A stretch of 64,000 bases of DNA from Micractinium sp. NFX-FRZ (taxonomy: Eukaryota; Chlorophyta; Trebouxiophyceae; Chlorellales; Chlorellaceae): NCBI GenBank assembly GCA_029339195.1, contig JAPTJF010000199.1:1-64000 (forward strand), read 5' to 3'. Under the pieces are notes generated by a model, which worked only from the letters and a program-made list of their open reading frames with translations, was not told where the DNA came from and ran no database searches. Shown here piece after piece: positions 36,001-47,373 of the stretch. Within the stretch, counting starts at the first letter, position 1. Each line of letters starts with the position of its first letter. A program made the position numbers and the translations under genes.

Positions 36001-39000
36001 CTGCCACACGAGTTTGAGTTCAGTTGAAGTGAGTGGTGGCAGACTGGCAACGCTGCATCTCCAGGCAAGCCACATACTCAGACCAGCCAGGATGCACGCT
36101 GCCAAACGGGCTCACTTGCGCTCTAACAATTCCACTTACCTGCGCCATGACACTCTGCATCTCCAGCCCCCCTCCCCCCTCCAGGCAAGCAACCCTCCCA
36201 CCAAGCAAGCTTTATGTGGCCCACCTGCATCTTGGCAATCTGGCTCTCCAGAATCTCGCACCGTGTCTCCAGCTCAGCCTTGGCCCGCAGCAGTGAAGGC
36301 ACGTCCGTGTTCTGCAACAGCACGCGAAGAGGGGAACAGCAGGAGCCGGGCAGGCAAGGGGGTGGGCGGCGTGAGGGGCAGGCAGGGCGGGCAGGGCGGG
36401 CAGGCAGGCAAGGCATAGCTGACCAACGGTGCACCTGTGATAGGGCGCTTTGCCGCCGGCGACAAACACCAAGCTAGCCAGCTACTGACCATGCCATAGG
36501 CCACACAAAACCCGTCCCTCAGCCATGCAAACCCACACTCCACGGAGCCTGCACGCCCAGCCGCCAGTCTGCTACCCTGCCTCAGGAAACCCAAATGCAT
36601 ACACCAACCCACTGCCGTCCCCCCAGTCCCCCGTGCTATACCTTCTGATACTCGCGCAGCGCTGCATCCGCCGCCCTGCGCTCTGCTGTGAGCGCTGTGG
36701 CGTGCTCGCTGCTATACAGGAGCGCCGCCATGCTGCCGTCCGAGGCCTCCCCAGCCAGCAGGGGCAGGTCGGAGGGGCTGGGGGGCACGGCGTAGTGCAG
36801 GGAGCGGCGGGCGCCGGCGCTGCCGGGGGGCGCAGGGCTGGCCACTAGCAGCTGCAGGTGCGCCGACTGCAGGAAGGGAGGACGAGAGAGGGCGCATGGG
36901 TGAGAGTTCATATGTTGTAGCAGAGGGGCTCATCAACAATGGGGAACAGGCTGCAGGCCTGGCAGTTGGCATGCCTCCACCCAAAAAAAAAACCAGCGCC
37001 TGCCCAACGCCCACCCAACCGACCTGCAGGTCTGCCAGCTGCTGGCGCAGCCGCTCCGCCTCTGCCTCCACCTCCTGCAGCCGCGCAGCTGCCTCAGTGT
37101 CGCTCAGCGGCTGCCCACCCCCGGCGGCCAGGTGCAGCGCCTGCAGCTGGACCAGCAGGTCGGTGCTGTGACGCTGGGCCTCTGCCAGCTCAGCGTGCAG
37201 CTGCGCCACGTCAGCTGGCTCTTCCTGCTCGGATGCCGCCTCGCCGCCCACCGCCAGCTGCAGGCTGACTGGGCGAGCCGCCGCCAGCTGCGCACCCAGC
37301 CGCCGGCGCTCAGCAGCCGCCGTCTGCAGCTGCTCCTGCAGCCCGTGCAGCTGCCACAGCTGCTGCTGCGCCGCCTCCTTCTGCCGCTGCGCCGCCGCCA
37401 GCTGCTCCCTCAGCTGCTCTGCCTCCTCTGCTGCTGCCCCCGCGCTGCCTAGCGCCTGCACCTGCGCCTCCAGCTGCTGCTCCGAAGCAGCAGCCTGTGC
37501 TGCATGCTGCTCCAGTGCCACCGTCACCGCCACCAGCTGCCTCAGCTCGCCAGCCTCGAGCGAGGCGGCACCCAGACGCTGCTCCAGCTCAGCTGCCTTG
37601 CCAACCAAAGCGGCAGCCGGAGCAACGGCACCGCCCAGCTCTTCTTGCACCGCTGCAGGCACCTCCACCTCCTCCTTTGCAACCACTGCTGCCGCCTCGG
37701 GGCTGGCTGCCGCTGCAGTGGTGATCTGCAGGCACACAGGCTGCAGCTCTTGCAGCTGGCTGGCAAGCGCCCCCCGCTCCTGCTCGGCTGCACGCAGCCG
37801 GCTTGCCAGCACCTCCAGCTGGTCCGCCTGCTGGCGCAGCCGCTCCGCCTCTCCCTGCTCTCCAGCTGCCTCTGCCTGCTGCGCACGCGTCTGCAGATGC
37901 TGCACTTGCTGCTGCGCCTCTGCAGCTGCCGCCTCCGCCCCCTGCGGGTCGGCCGCAGCGTTGGCCGCCGTGCCACCCCCGCCCAGCTGCCGCTTCAGCG
38001 CCTCGGACTCCGCCTCCGCCTGCTGCAGCCGGGCTTCGATGTCGGCCGCCGCGGCCACCACAGTGGCAGCGGTGGCTGCCTGCCCCAGCTCCCGCTGCAG
38101 CGAGGCCGGCACTGGCACCATCTGGTGCTCCTGCAGCTGCCGCCGGAGCGCCTCATTCTCAGTGGCCACAGCCTGCAGCTGCGCCTCCAGACCGTGCACG
38201 CGCGCCCCCAGGACCTCGGGAGAGGTGGAGGCTGCAGGGGTGGCGGCATGGCATGGGTGTGGGATGAGCAACGCAGGCAGGCGATGCAGGCGAGTGCATG
38301 GGTCGGGCGCCTGGGGCGGCACGCTGGAGGGCGCAGCAGGCAGACGTCACAGAGCTGCGGGCTGCACTGTGCATGACCCCTGCAGGCCTCACCCAACTGC
38401 TAGCCGGGTCAGCCTGGCGCGGTGTTTTCCACAACCCCTCTCTGCACTCACCGGCCCTTGCCCCACTGTCCCTCAATCCCCGCTCCCCTCACCTGCGCTG
38501 CCGCCCTCCATCTGGTCCACCATGTGCTGCACATCGTGCCCCTCGCCCAGAGTGCTCACGCCCAGCGGGCTCCGGTAGGGGCTGCAGTCATTGGCAGGGC
38601 AGGCGCGCGGGGCGCATCTGGGTCAGGCGGCAGGCAAGCGCAGCGCTGGGCCACAGGTGTGAGAATGTGGGCAGGTTCCACGGAAGCAACAATACCGGTG
38701 CCCAGCATATGCATACCAGGCTCTCTTTGATGCACTTGCCAAAAAGAGCAGCACAGCAAGACACACCTCATCCGCTTGCCCGCGGCGCCAAACTCGCCCT
38801 CGGTGCGCATGCTGAGCTGCGCATCGTGCAGCTGGGAGCGCACGCTGTCCTTCTCGCGCTCCGACTGCAGCAGCAGCGCCTCCAGCTCCTGCGGGAGGGG
38901 ATGCAGCAACAATCAAGCCACGCGGAGGGGGTACGGTGAGTCGGCAGGGAGGCGGGCCAGGCAGGCAGGCAGGCAGACCGCTTCCAAGCACTACTCCTGC

Positions 39001-41482
39001 CTTTTCCCCACCCGCATGCGTGCCTCCCGCTGGCTGTGCCTGTACTGACCGGTCATGCCTATGCAGACATTTGCCCCAACCCATCCGGGCATACCCACGT
39101 TGGATGCGCTCCTGCAGCTGCCACACCACAGGCAGCCGGAACACTGCGCCGTGACACAGCCACCATGCACCCGCCTGGATGCGCTCATCTAGCTGCCACC
39201 CCACAAGCAGCAAGCACCCGCACCCTGACACAGCCACCATGCACCCACCTGGATGCGCTCCTCCAGCTGCTGCGCCTTGGATGCCCCCTTGTAGGCCTCC
39301 ATCTCGCGGCTCAGCACCGCAAGACGCGTCGCCGTCTCCTTGTGCTGCTCCTCCCAATACTTCTTCTCCGACTTGTACTTGATCTCGCGCTCTGCACGCA
39401 CGGGCCGGGGGCAGGCCAGGCAGGGCATGGCAAGAGCAGGGCAGGGTAAGCAGGCAGGCAGTAGCTCAGCAGGAAGCTGCAGCACTACAATGCAGGACGC
39501 AGCCGCAGCGGTGGCAGGTAAAGGACCCACGGTAGCTAAGACGCCAGAGTTGCGCCGTACCCAAAGCGCTCGAGTGTATTCACCAGCCCTCCACATGGCC
39601 CTGTTGCCCCCCACTGCAGCAACCCTCTGCTGCACCCCATCCGCAGCCCACCTGCCCAGGCGCTGGGTGGCTTGAAGGTCTTGCTGAACATCGTGTCGTT
39701 CAGCTCATCCACCTCCGACCGCAGGCGCGCCGCCTCCTGCACAGCGGGCACAGCAGCAGCACAGCATAGCACAGCACAGCACTGTTGGCCCTCCAGCAGG
39801 GTGCAGTACGGTTCAGTGGCGTCTGCTACAACCGCACCTCAGCAGCAAGCAGTCGCTATGGCACCAGCACCCACATCCGTCCACCTCCTCTCCCTGCGCC
39901 ACCGCTCCAAACAGCCCCTGCACCCACCTGCTGCGCCTGCACCAGCTGAGCATCGCGCCTGCTGAGCTCCCGCAGCGCCACCGCCGCCTCAGCCAGCAGC
40001 CCGCTCTCAGCTCCACCCGACACATCCTCCAGCTGCTCTGCAATGCGAGACGCCTCTGCAGCCTGAACACTGACCAGCCCTGCTGGCGCTGCCGCTGCGG
40101 GTGCACGCCGCTTGGGGCTGCTCGTGGCGGAGCCTGCTTTGCTGCTGCTGCTGCCGCCATTTGGCTGCTGTTTCTGCTGCTGCTGCTGCGCTGCCGCCTC
40201 CTCTGCCGCGGTTTGCGCGCCAGAGACAGAGCCGAACGTGCTGCCGCCCGCGCTGCCCGCTGCTCCCGACTTCTCAACAGTCTGCAGGCGTCGCATCTCG
40301 TGGGACTGCAGCTTCTGCAGCTGCTGCGTGGTCTGGCGGAACTCGTTGAGCGTCTGGGTCAGGCCTGCAGGCAGAGCATGGGAAGGCCGGGCAGGTGAAG
40401 GGCGCGCAGCCGCAGGCGCAGCGATGAAGCAGCTGTGTTGCACAGCTTGCCACCACCTGTCGCCTTGCACAAGAGGGGCACAATGGAGCTCGTTGTGTCG
40501 AGCAACTGGAGACACCAGTCCACACGCTGTTTCCAACCAGCCACCTAATAACACCCCCGTCTTCCTGCCCTCCTCAGTTGCCAGCCACGAGCCAGCACCC
40601 ACAATAAACTGATAGCACAGTCACCCACTTCCACACACACAGCCTGCCCCATGACCAGCGTTGCCCTTTTCAAGCTCTGTAACCCGCGGCACCTCAGCCC
40701 AACCTTATCAAGCTCCCCCTGGCACCCACCCGCGTTCTCCTCTTCAAGCTCCGCCACCCGCTCCCGCAGCGCCTCCACCTCCCCTGCCCGCGCCTCCGCC
40801 TCCGCCAGCTTCTGGGCAGCTAGGTCCCGCTCAAACTCATCAGCCACATCCTTGAGCTTCTGAGTCTCCTGGAGGGCAGCACCCATCGTGGCCTCGAGCG
40901 ACACTTGGTCCAGCCGCGCCTGGAGCGCGTCCCGCTCGTCACGCAGCCGCTGCGCAGACTGCGGGCAGGCAGGGGCGGAACAGCAGGGGTGAAGGAGGGC
41001 GAGTGAGTTTGCGGGCAGTGCGGCATCGCGGTTGGTTGGGGGGGGGGGGGAACAACTGCCAGTGGGCCCAGGTGGGGCAGGCAGCTGCACGGGACGCCTG
41101 GCAGTGCTCGTAGCGCGGCCCCGCCGGCAGTGCTGCAGGCCTCGCAGTGCACCTTCTGCCCGCAGCTGCTGCACAGCACCAACCATTGATTGAGATGGTC
41201 ACACAACTGCCTGCCGCCACCCTCGCACTCACAACCGCCGCCGCCCGCAACCGCCCGCCCAGCACCCACGTGGATGGCCTCCTCAGCAAACTGCCGGAAC
41301 TCCTCATTCTCCTGGCGCATCTTCTGAATGAAGGCCTCCACCGAAGCAAAGTCCACTGCCTCCTCGCCCAGGCCCATGGACCTCTTCAGCTCATCCACAG
41401 CGCTGACCAGCCCGTTGAGCGACTCGCTGACCACCGCGCCGTCGCTGGCGGCGCTGACCGTCCGCTCTACCGGGTCGGCCAT
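33011..41482 (-). CDS. Large coiled-coil protein, family not recognised
   Basis: Seventeen exons (41482-41270, 40958-40730, 40364-39928, 39736-39652, 39391-39249, 38888-38767, 38581-38493, 38231-37024, 36866-36642, 36311-36225, 36000-35931, 35766-35636, 35391-35305, 35051-34914, 34409-34353, 33698-33621, 33235-33011) join in phase to about 1207 residues. Most of the chain is heptad-like and rich in Glu, Gln, Ala, Leu and Arg (for example ARLQEVEAEAERLRQQLADL), so it should form long coiled coils. The largest exon (402 codons) is almost pure coiled coil. Non-coiled parts include a Ser/Ala/Pro linker (SKAGSATSSPKRRAPAAAAP), a basic segment (SKRMFKRQPKGVSPSKDALK) and a Gly/Ala/Ser C-terminus ending KKSKLRIPGL. 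No motor, membrane or enzymatic domain is visible. It could be a golgin, basal-body or other scaffold protein; the sequence does not decide. Two introns hold tandem copies of exon edges. Confidence 0.8.
33900..34353 (-). repeat. Tandem array of exon-edge units in coiled-coil gene intron
   Basis: Four units of about 107-110 bp lie head to tail and lead up to the real exon end at 34353. Each unit carries the exon's last bases and donor (plus strand CACCTTGACCATCACCACGT) followed by the same intron sequence. The first unit is the most divergent and the last is shortened near the exon. Confidence 0.9.
39093..39249 (-). repeat. Tandem copies of exon 5 3' edge in coiled-coil gene
   Basis: The exon end and donor at about 39243-39270 recur at 39166-39199 and 39093-39123 with a period of about 73 bp. 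The shared core on the plus strand is GGATGCGCTC plus AGCTGC, and the intervening CACAGCCACCATGCACCC is repeated too. Confidence 0.8.
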
Positions 41483-42362
41483 TGCGCCGCAAGCTGCTGC
41501 TCGCACGAAGCTGCTGCTGCTCGAGAGTGAGCTGCTGCAGGCAAGGGGAGAGGGTTGGGCGACGCTGTCGTCGATCTGGTTTCCGCTAGCTGTGCAGCCA
41601 GACTTTGATCAAGCGAAAGCACCCCGTGACTGCACTGCGCGATAATTGGCACGCGGCAAGACCCCACCCGCCGGGCCGAGAGACCTGCTCGCGGCCCTGC
41701 CGCGTCTCCGGCACGCTCAGCGCACCTCTGATCACTCTACCGCTTTCTCACAGCGTCCGCATCCACGACAAAGGGCACAAAGGCCGAGGCGGCCGCTCGC
41801 AGCGCGGCAGCGGTAATCTCGCCGGGTGTGTAGTTGCTATCCAGTCCCCCGTTCGGAGGCTTGATCAACACTGTTCTCTGGGCAGGTGCGATTGCAGGCC
41901 GCTACCGCGGCAGCCAGCTTGGCACCCAGCAGCCGCAGCGCGCCGTAGCCGCCGCCGCTTGGCGCCCGGCTGCCACAGCGTCGGCACTGCAGGACCGTCC
42001 CCGGTTGTCAGATCAGCGTTACAGAGGAAGATGTATTGAGACCATGGAGGCTGCCAAGACGAGCGGTAAAAGGCTACAAATTGGGTGGCAGCGCCCCAGG
42101 CGGTTGGGAGGCAGTTGAGGGTGAGGGGTGGGGGGCGGTACAAGGCCAGGCCAGACGTATGGTCAGGGGCAACTATCATGAAAGAAGGGAATAGCGGAAT
42201 GAGGTTGACCTCCGGAGAGCGAGCACCGGTGGTCACAGCTGCAGTGTGCCGGGCATCAGTTTGTTATGGTACAGTGTGTGCCAGCGCAGGGGGAGCGCTG
42301 CGCTTTGCTTGCCACCTATGGGTGCCTGCTCGTCAGGCAGGGGCTTGCTGGCGGGTGCTTCT
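41483..42362. other. Intergenic region, promoter of coiled-coil gene
   Basis: No exon recognised. It holds the upstream region of the coiled-coil gene and, at 42019-42023 on the minus strand, a TGTAA that could end the transcript of the next gene. Confidence 0.45.
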
Positions 42363-43508
42363 TCAGAGGCCAAAGGCGGAGCCAATGGTCACACCCTCCT
42401 CCCGCGCCTTGTCACCATAGTTCATGCGCTGCACGCGGAGGGGGAGAGGGGGAGACGAAGCATGTTGAGCGAAAGCGTGGGTACTCCTGGTGCAGAGGCC
42501 AGTGCTGCGCACACGCTGCTCGACACTTCTGCTTGCACCTTGCGCCCGGCGCACCCGCACTTCATTTGCCAGCTGTCCCCGCTGTTCAGCGTGTTTCAAG
42601 AGCACCTGTGCCCGCCCAGCAGCCGCCCAGCACCGCCCTTCCACACACACACACACACACAACTTGGATGAGCAGCGCAACCCCACGCTAACCCAGCCTG
42701 CCCCAGACCTACCCGGACCTTCACACGCCTCAGCCCCACTCATACGCACCTTGAAGGGCCGCGTCTCGTGGATCAGCAGCGCCACACCCGCCAGCCCCAT
42801 GCTGCCCATCATCTTCCAGATGCGCAGCGGGTCCTCCTGGTCATACAGCGCCAGCGTGGTGCAGCAGGCCAGTGCGCCCAGCGTGACGCCGCCGTACTGC
42901 CTGCATGGCGGCGAAACGGTGGGAGAGGGGCGGGTTGGTGGGGCGGCAGGGCACGGGCGGGGCGGGCGGGGCGGCGGGAGGGCACAGGCACAAGTCTAGT
43001 TGAGCACAGCCGGTGGGGGGAGTGAGCGGGGCAGAGGCCGGGGCAGAGCGGTCGGCGCACCGTGTGCCCCTGCTATGCAGGGAAGACCGGCATGTGCGCT
43101 GGGCAGGACAAGAAGATGTTGTTGGCAGCCTGCTCACCAGGGGTAGTAGCGGTACCAAGGCATGGACTCGACTGGGTCCTCACACAACTCCTCTTCTGCC
43201 GCTGCCGCTGCCGCTGCCGCTGCTGGCTGGCTCTTCTGCTGCCGCCGGCGACGCAGGCCATGCTCGGCCTGCAGTAAGAGAAATACATGAGGGAAGGAAG
43301 TACAGTGCTCAGAATGGTTGTCCCTGTGTGTGGCGTGGGTACAGAGCAGCGGGAGGTGAGCCCTGGCGGCAGGCAGCGGCGGCAGCAGGCAGCTTGCACT
43401 TGCCTGCGCTGCTGCTGGTGCTGCTGCCTCGCTTTGCTGCTTCTCTGGCACGGTCTCCTTTGCAGGCGCCTCGGCGCGCTTCATGGCGGCGTCTTTGCGG
43501 CGGGCCAT
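42363..43508 (-). CDS. Small membrane protein of unknown function
   Basis: Four exons (43508-43404, 43268-43138, 42900-42750, 42428-42363) join in phase to 150 residues. The N-terminal half is charged and Ala-rich (MARRKDAAMKRAEAPAKETV; run of Ala before EEELCEDPVESMPWYRYYPW). Two hydrophobic segments follow (GGVTLGALACCTTLALY and MMGSMGLAGVALLIHE), separated by DQEDPLRIWK, and the C-terminus is polar (RMNYGDKAREEGVTIGSAFG). It looks like a two-helix organelle or endomembrane protein; the basic, Ala-rich N-terminus could be a targeting peptide. I cannot name a family. The first intron appears to use a GC donor (CAG|GCAAGT). Confidence 0.7.
42645..42661. repeat. CA dinucleotide microsatellite
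   Basis: A run of about eight CA units in the third intron of the small membrane protein gene. Confidence 0.9.
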
Positions 43509-44141
43509 TGTGTGCTGGTGTGCTGGGGTGGGCTGGGGTGGAGCTGTTAGTGGCGGGGCGTTGTAAGCGCTTCAAGTTGACTGCGGAATGCAGGGCGGGT
43601 GCAATTGGGAGCGCCTAAACTGCCAGCCCTAGGGGGCACCGGCCGGAGAGGCACTGCGCTCACCGTGCTCAGGCCTTTTGAGCAAGGGCGCCCAAGGAGG
43701 CCGGCGCTACATTCATCTGATTCTCTGAGCATGTTGATTCACCATAGTATTACAGCGGATTCAAGGAGAGGAGTTGGTGGGGGGCCAGTGGCAGGGAGCG
43801 GTACCCACCGCCCCAAGCGCAGTATCCTGCAAGCGAGCAGAGCAGGCAGAAGACAACAGGAGCATGAGCAACGAGCGTGGATGTTCGGGTCACGGAAGTA
43901 TGCCTCTCAGGGGGGTGTAAACAAGCAAGCCAGCAAGGAGTGCGGGCTGCTGGTAAAGATTCAAGGGACGGCAGTCCTGCTGCCGACAGGTGTCTTTGGA
44001 GCGGGCCCCACTGGGCCCGCCGCCACGGACGGGGCCCCAGCGGCCAGGCGCATCAACGACATCAACACAGCGACAGCGCTCTGGCAGCTGGGCACGCCTC
44101 GCAGCCGGCCGGCCAGCCTTTGTTGGGAACCGATAAGGCAT
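43509..44141. other. Intergenic region
   Basis: Upstream region of the small membrane protein and 3' flank of the helix-hairpin-helix gene. A minus-strand TGTAA lies at 43750-43754, about 390 bases after the stop at 44142. No exon seen. Confidence 0.45.
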
Positions 44142-47129
44142 CTAGAAGTCGCCGTATGTGCGGGTCATGTCCACTGCTGCCAGCGCCGCCAGCAGGCGAG
44201 CGTACTTGGGGCGGTCCCAGCCGCACAGCTCCGCCAGCGCCTGTTGTGTGACAGAGGCGTTGGGAAGTGGTGTGGTGTAAGGAGACACGGGGCGTTATGA
44301 ACGGGCAGAGTGAGAACGTGGGACTCTTTGAGCAGGCTGCGTAGGGCGAGGCAGCAGGGAGGAGCAGCGGTGGCAGCCCAGGTGGGGCCAGGCCTTGCAG
44401 GAAAGACGTGGCCCCCTGGCAGGGCTCCCATGGGTGCCCACCGACAGCCGCCTGCACACTCCCAGCAGCCATTGAGCAGCATGAATGGTCCACTCCTACA
44501 GTCCCAGCGCAGCGCACCTGCGGGTGCTCCTTCAGGCCCACCAGGCGCGCCGCCTTGAGCGCCTTCTTGTCGCCAAACGGGAACAGCTCCTCCCAGGCCA
44601 CCTGCACCTGCAGTTGGAGGGGGGGCAGGACACACATTGACGCAGAGGATAGAGTGGGCGCACAGGGTGCCAAGCACTTTGTTGGAGCAAGCCGGTGCAG
44701 GTGCTGTAAAATTCTCCACCTGCGCCTGCAGAGGAGGGGGCAGGGCGCACAGGGCGCCAGGTGCTGTTGGCGGGCGGAACGCGGGCGCAGGGAACAGCTG
44801 CCCAGGCCACCTGCACCTGCATGGGTGAGCAGTGGGGCCGCCAGGGCGCAGGCGGCTCCGATGCGCCAAGCTGGTTCTTCCACCCCTGCACACCTAAGCC
44901 ACATGCCGCCCACCCTTCCCTGCGCCCCCACCCTCCCGCTGCCCTAGGGTGGCATCTCCGCCGTCTCAACAAGGTGCCCCGCGCCCACAACCGCCACCCA
45001 CACTGCCGCAGTGCACGCGGTCACACTGCAGGCCAGTCCGCCCATGCACCCCCCTCGGGTGATGCTTGCCTCACCTGCCGAAAGAAGATGTCCACCGCCC
45101 CGTCGCCCACACCCCTCAGCTTCTTCAGCAGCGCACGCTCCTGGTGCCCAACAGGGCAGGTGGATGGGGGGAAGGTGACAGAGGGAGGAGGAGGGGGTGG
45201 GGCACAAGACAGGGCAGGACGGCTCCAACAATGCCCTGCCCCCCTATACCTGCGCCGCGCTCCCGCCAGCTCACTCCATGCTTGTTTGTACGTCCCCGCC
45301 CTTTCCAGCGCCCCCTCCCGCGCCGCGCCTGCACCCCTGCCGGCCGCCACATCCTGCAGGCACATGCACACTCCTACCCACCCCCCTGGACCCCGCACCT
45401 GCGCTGCGCCCCTGCCAGCAGCCTTGGCATGAATCTGATCATCACCGCGCCGCCACATCCCCGCCTGCCCTTCTGCTCAGGTGGCCTCCGCTCGCCAGGA
45501 GTGCGGTGCAGTGTGGGGCACTCCTGGCAGCCAGCAGCGGCCGCACACGCCCTCGTACCCCCGCGGGGCCCACTTGCTCGCCCCGCCCTGCCCTGCACCC
45601 CGCACCTGCGCCGCGCTCCTGCCGGCCGCCTCCCGCAGGCGGTTCAGGTCCCCGCCGTACTGCTCCATCACCGCCTGAGCATTGCCCAGCAGGAAGCCCG
45701 CCGTCTTGTCATCTGCATGCAAACAGGAGGGAGCAGGAGGGGGCAGGAGGGGGCAGGACGGGGCAACTGGTGAAGGAGGGGCAAGAGAGGAGGAGGACAG
45801 GTGGGTTGGGGCACAAACGCACGGCTTTGTTGGCCCTTTTTCGGCGGCGCCCCCGCTCCCTGTGCAGGCAACTTGTTGTGCCACAGAACACGGCCCACCG
45901 TATCGGTCGTATCCGCTGCTGGCCAACGCCTCCCGCACCACCTCCAGCCCCGCCTGGCAGTAGGCCTGAGGGCTCATCAGCCCCGACGCCTGCAGGGCCC
46001 GGCAGGCGCCCAGCCCTGCAGGGGGAGGGGGGAGTGCAGCCGGGTGGGCAAGGGCGAAAGGTGGCGGGTAGGGGGCCTGGTGGCACGGCTTGCTGGCACA
46101 TGCTCACGTAAGAGAGCAGGCGGGGGGTGGAAGGCTTTGCTGCTAACCACATAGGCAGGGCGTGATTCCTGGCAACTCAGGTTAACCCATCCGCTCGCTG
46201 CCCCCCTTGCGCACTCCCCCTCTGCCAGCACGCTGCCTCGGGCCGCGGGGTGCCTCACCACCTCCCAGCCCGCTGCCTCCTCGCCTCCCTCTGTGGCCCC
46301 CCACCTGCATTGGACTTGATGCGGGCGCTAAAGAGCACAGAGGCACACAGCCACTGCCAGAGCGCCTCTGGGCTGCCGCTGCTCATGTCGATCTGGCGGG
46401 AGGGGGGAGCAGGAGCACAGCGTGAGGGCAGCGCGGGCAGGGCAGGCACAGCACACGCTGCTGCAGCACCCACCCTCGGGGCTGCGTTTGTGCAGGGTCG
46501 GGGGCAGGACGAGCGGGGGTGCGGAGCAGGGAGATCGGAAGCAGTGGGAGACGGATAGATCCCACCCTTTGGGTTGGAAAGGTTGCTGGAGCGCAGGGGT
46601 GGAACTGCCACAAACCTCCGCTCCCACCTTCCTTGCCTGCTCGTCAAACTAGCGGCACCCCACCCACCCACCTCACCCCACATCCCCGCCTGCCCCCCAC
46701 CTGCAGCTCTTGACAGAAGCTGGAGGGGAAGCGCTTCAGTATGCGCTCCACTTTCTGGGCGGGGGTCAGCGGGCCGGGCGGGCCGCCCCTGGCATCTGCG
46801 TGCTGCGAGCTGCCGCTGGCAGCGGAGGCGGATCCCCGGCACGGCCTCGTGCTTGTTCGGTTTGTGTTGGCGGCGGCTGGCAGCGGCGGCATCAGAGGAG
46901 CTGGCACTGATGGCACCAGAGGCACAAAATTTGGTGCCAATGGAGAGACGGGCGCAGTGGGGAGCAGCAGTGTCGGCGTGCCCGGCAGGTAGGCAGCTGT
47001 GGGTGTCAGGTCCCCGCCGCCTGTGCTCACAGTGGTTCCTCCGCCTGCTGCTGCCGCGGCGGCAGCCCCCGACAGCCGCACACGCTTCATGGGAGGCGGC
47101 AGGGGGGCTGCTGGCTGCTGGTGCGCCAT
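44142..47129 (-). CDS. Helix-hairpin-helix DNA-glycosylase-like protein
   Basis: Seven exons (47129-46701, 46392-46305, 46015-45899, 45712-45606, 45140-45075, 44607-44518, 44240-44142) give 331 residues. After a low-complexity, Pro/Ala/Thr-rich N-terminus that includes PPPMKRVRLSG (a possible nuclear signal), the C-terminal 190 residues resemble the helical core of HhH base-excision repair proteins: SPEALWQWLCASVLFSARIK, then a helix-hairpin-helix LLKKLRGVGDGAVDIFFRQ, then AWEELFPFGDKKALKAARLV. The HhH Leu-x-Gly-Val-Gly core is clear. I do not see the usual catalytic Lys after the hairpin, the Pro-Val-Asp catalytic segment or the four-Cys iron-sulphur loop, so it may be a non-catalytic or divergent member. 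Introns 4 and 5 carry copies of exon edges. Confidence 0.6.
44790..44821 (-). repeat. Copy of HhH gene exon 6 5' edge in intron 5
   Basis: The plus strand GGAACAGCTG plus CCCAGGCCACCTGCACCTGC repeats the exon start at 44580-44611 except for a small deletion, about 210 bp upstream in gene direction. A weaker partial copy lies between at about 44725-44745. Confidence 0.75.
45241..45423 (-). repeat. Three copies of HhH gene exon 4 3' edge in intron 4
   Basis: The donor region at 45597-45645 (plus strand CCGCACCTGCGCCGCGCTCC) recurs at 45391-45423, at 45320-45360 and at 45241-45274, with rising divergence. Confidence 0.7.
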
Positions 47130-47290
47130 GGGCGCTGTCCAAGGCAGCTGGGGGGGCAGCGGTGGGGTGGCACACAAGTTCTGGGCGAAGCAACAGAATA
47201 GCCCTCTTCGTGCTCTTCACAGTTGAACAGGGTCAACAAAAACGGGCTGGGGCCGCAAGGCAACCCAACGCGCGCAGTTTGGGATTCGAA

Positions 47291-47295
47291 TTACA
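47291..47295 (-). terminator. Candidate TGTAA polyadenylation signal of second NRT2
   Basis: Minus-strand TGTAA about 80 bases after the stop codon at 47374, just upstream of the HhH gene start. Confidence 0.35.
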
Positions 47296-47373
47296 GTGTA
47301 TAGTTCAGTGCTGTTCAGGTGCCCGCCACCAGGCAGCTTCCACCCAGCTCCCAAGTTTACGGAGCCTCAGCAG

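Noticed and set aside
37504..38578. Long plus-strand open frames rich in Leu, Gln, Ser and Cys
   Set aside because: They are the complement of the 402-codon coiled-coil exon; composition is explained by CTG/CAG-rich antisense.
47270..47300. ATTCGAAT word resembling a tRNA T-loop
   Set aside because: Flanking bases do not form the T stem and no D or anticodon arm is present.
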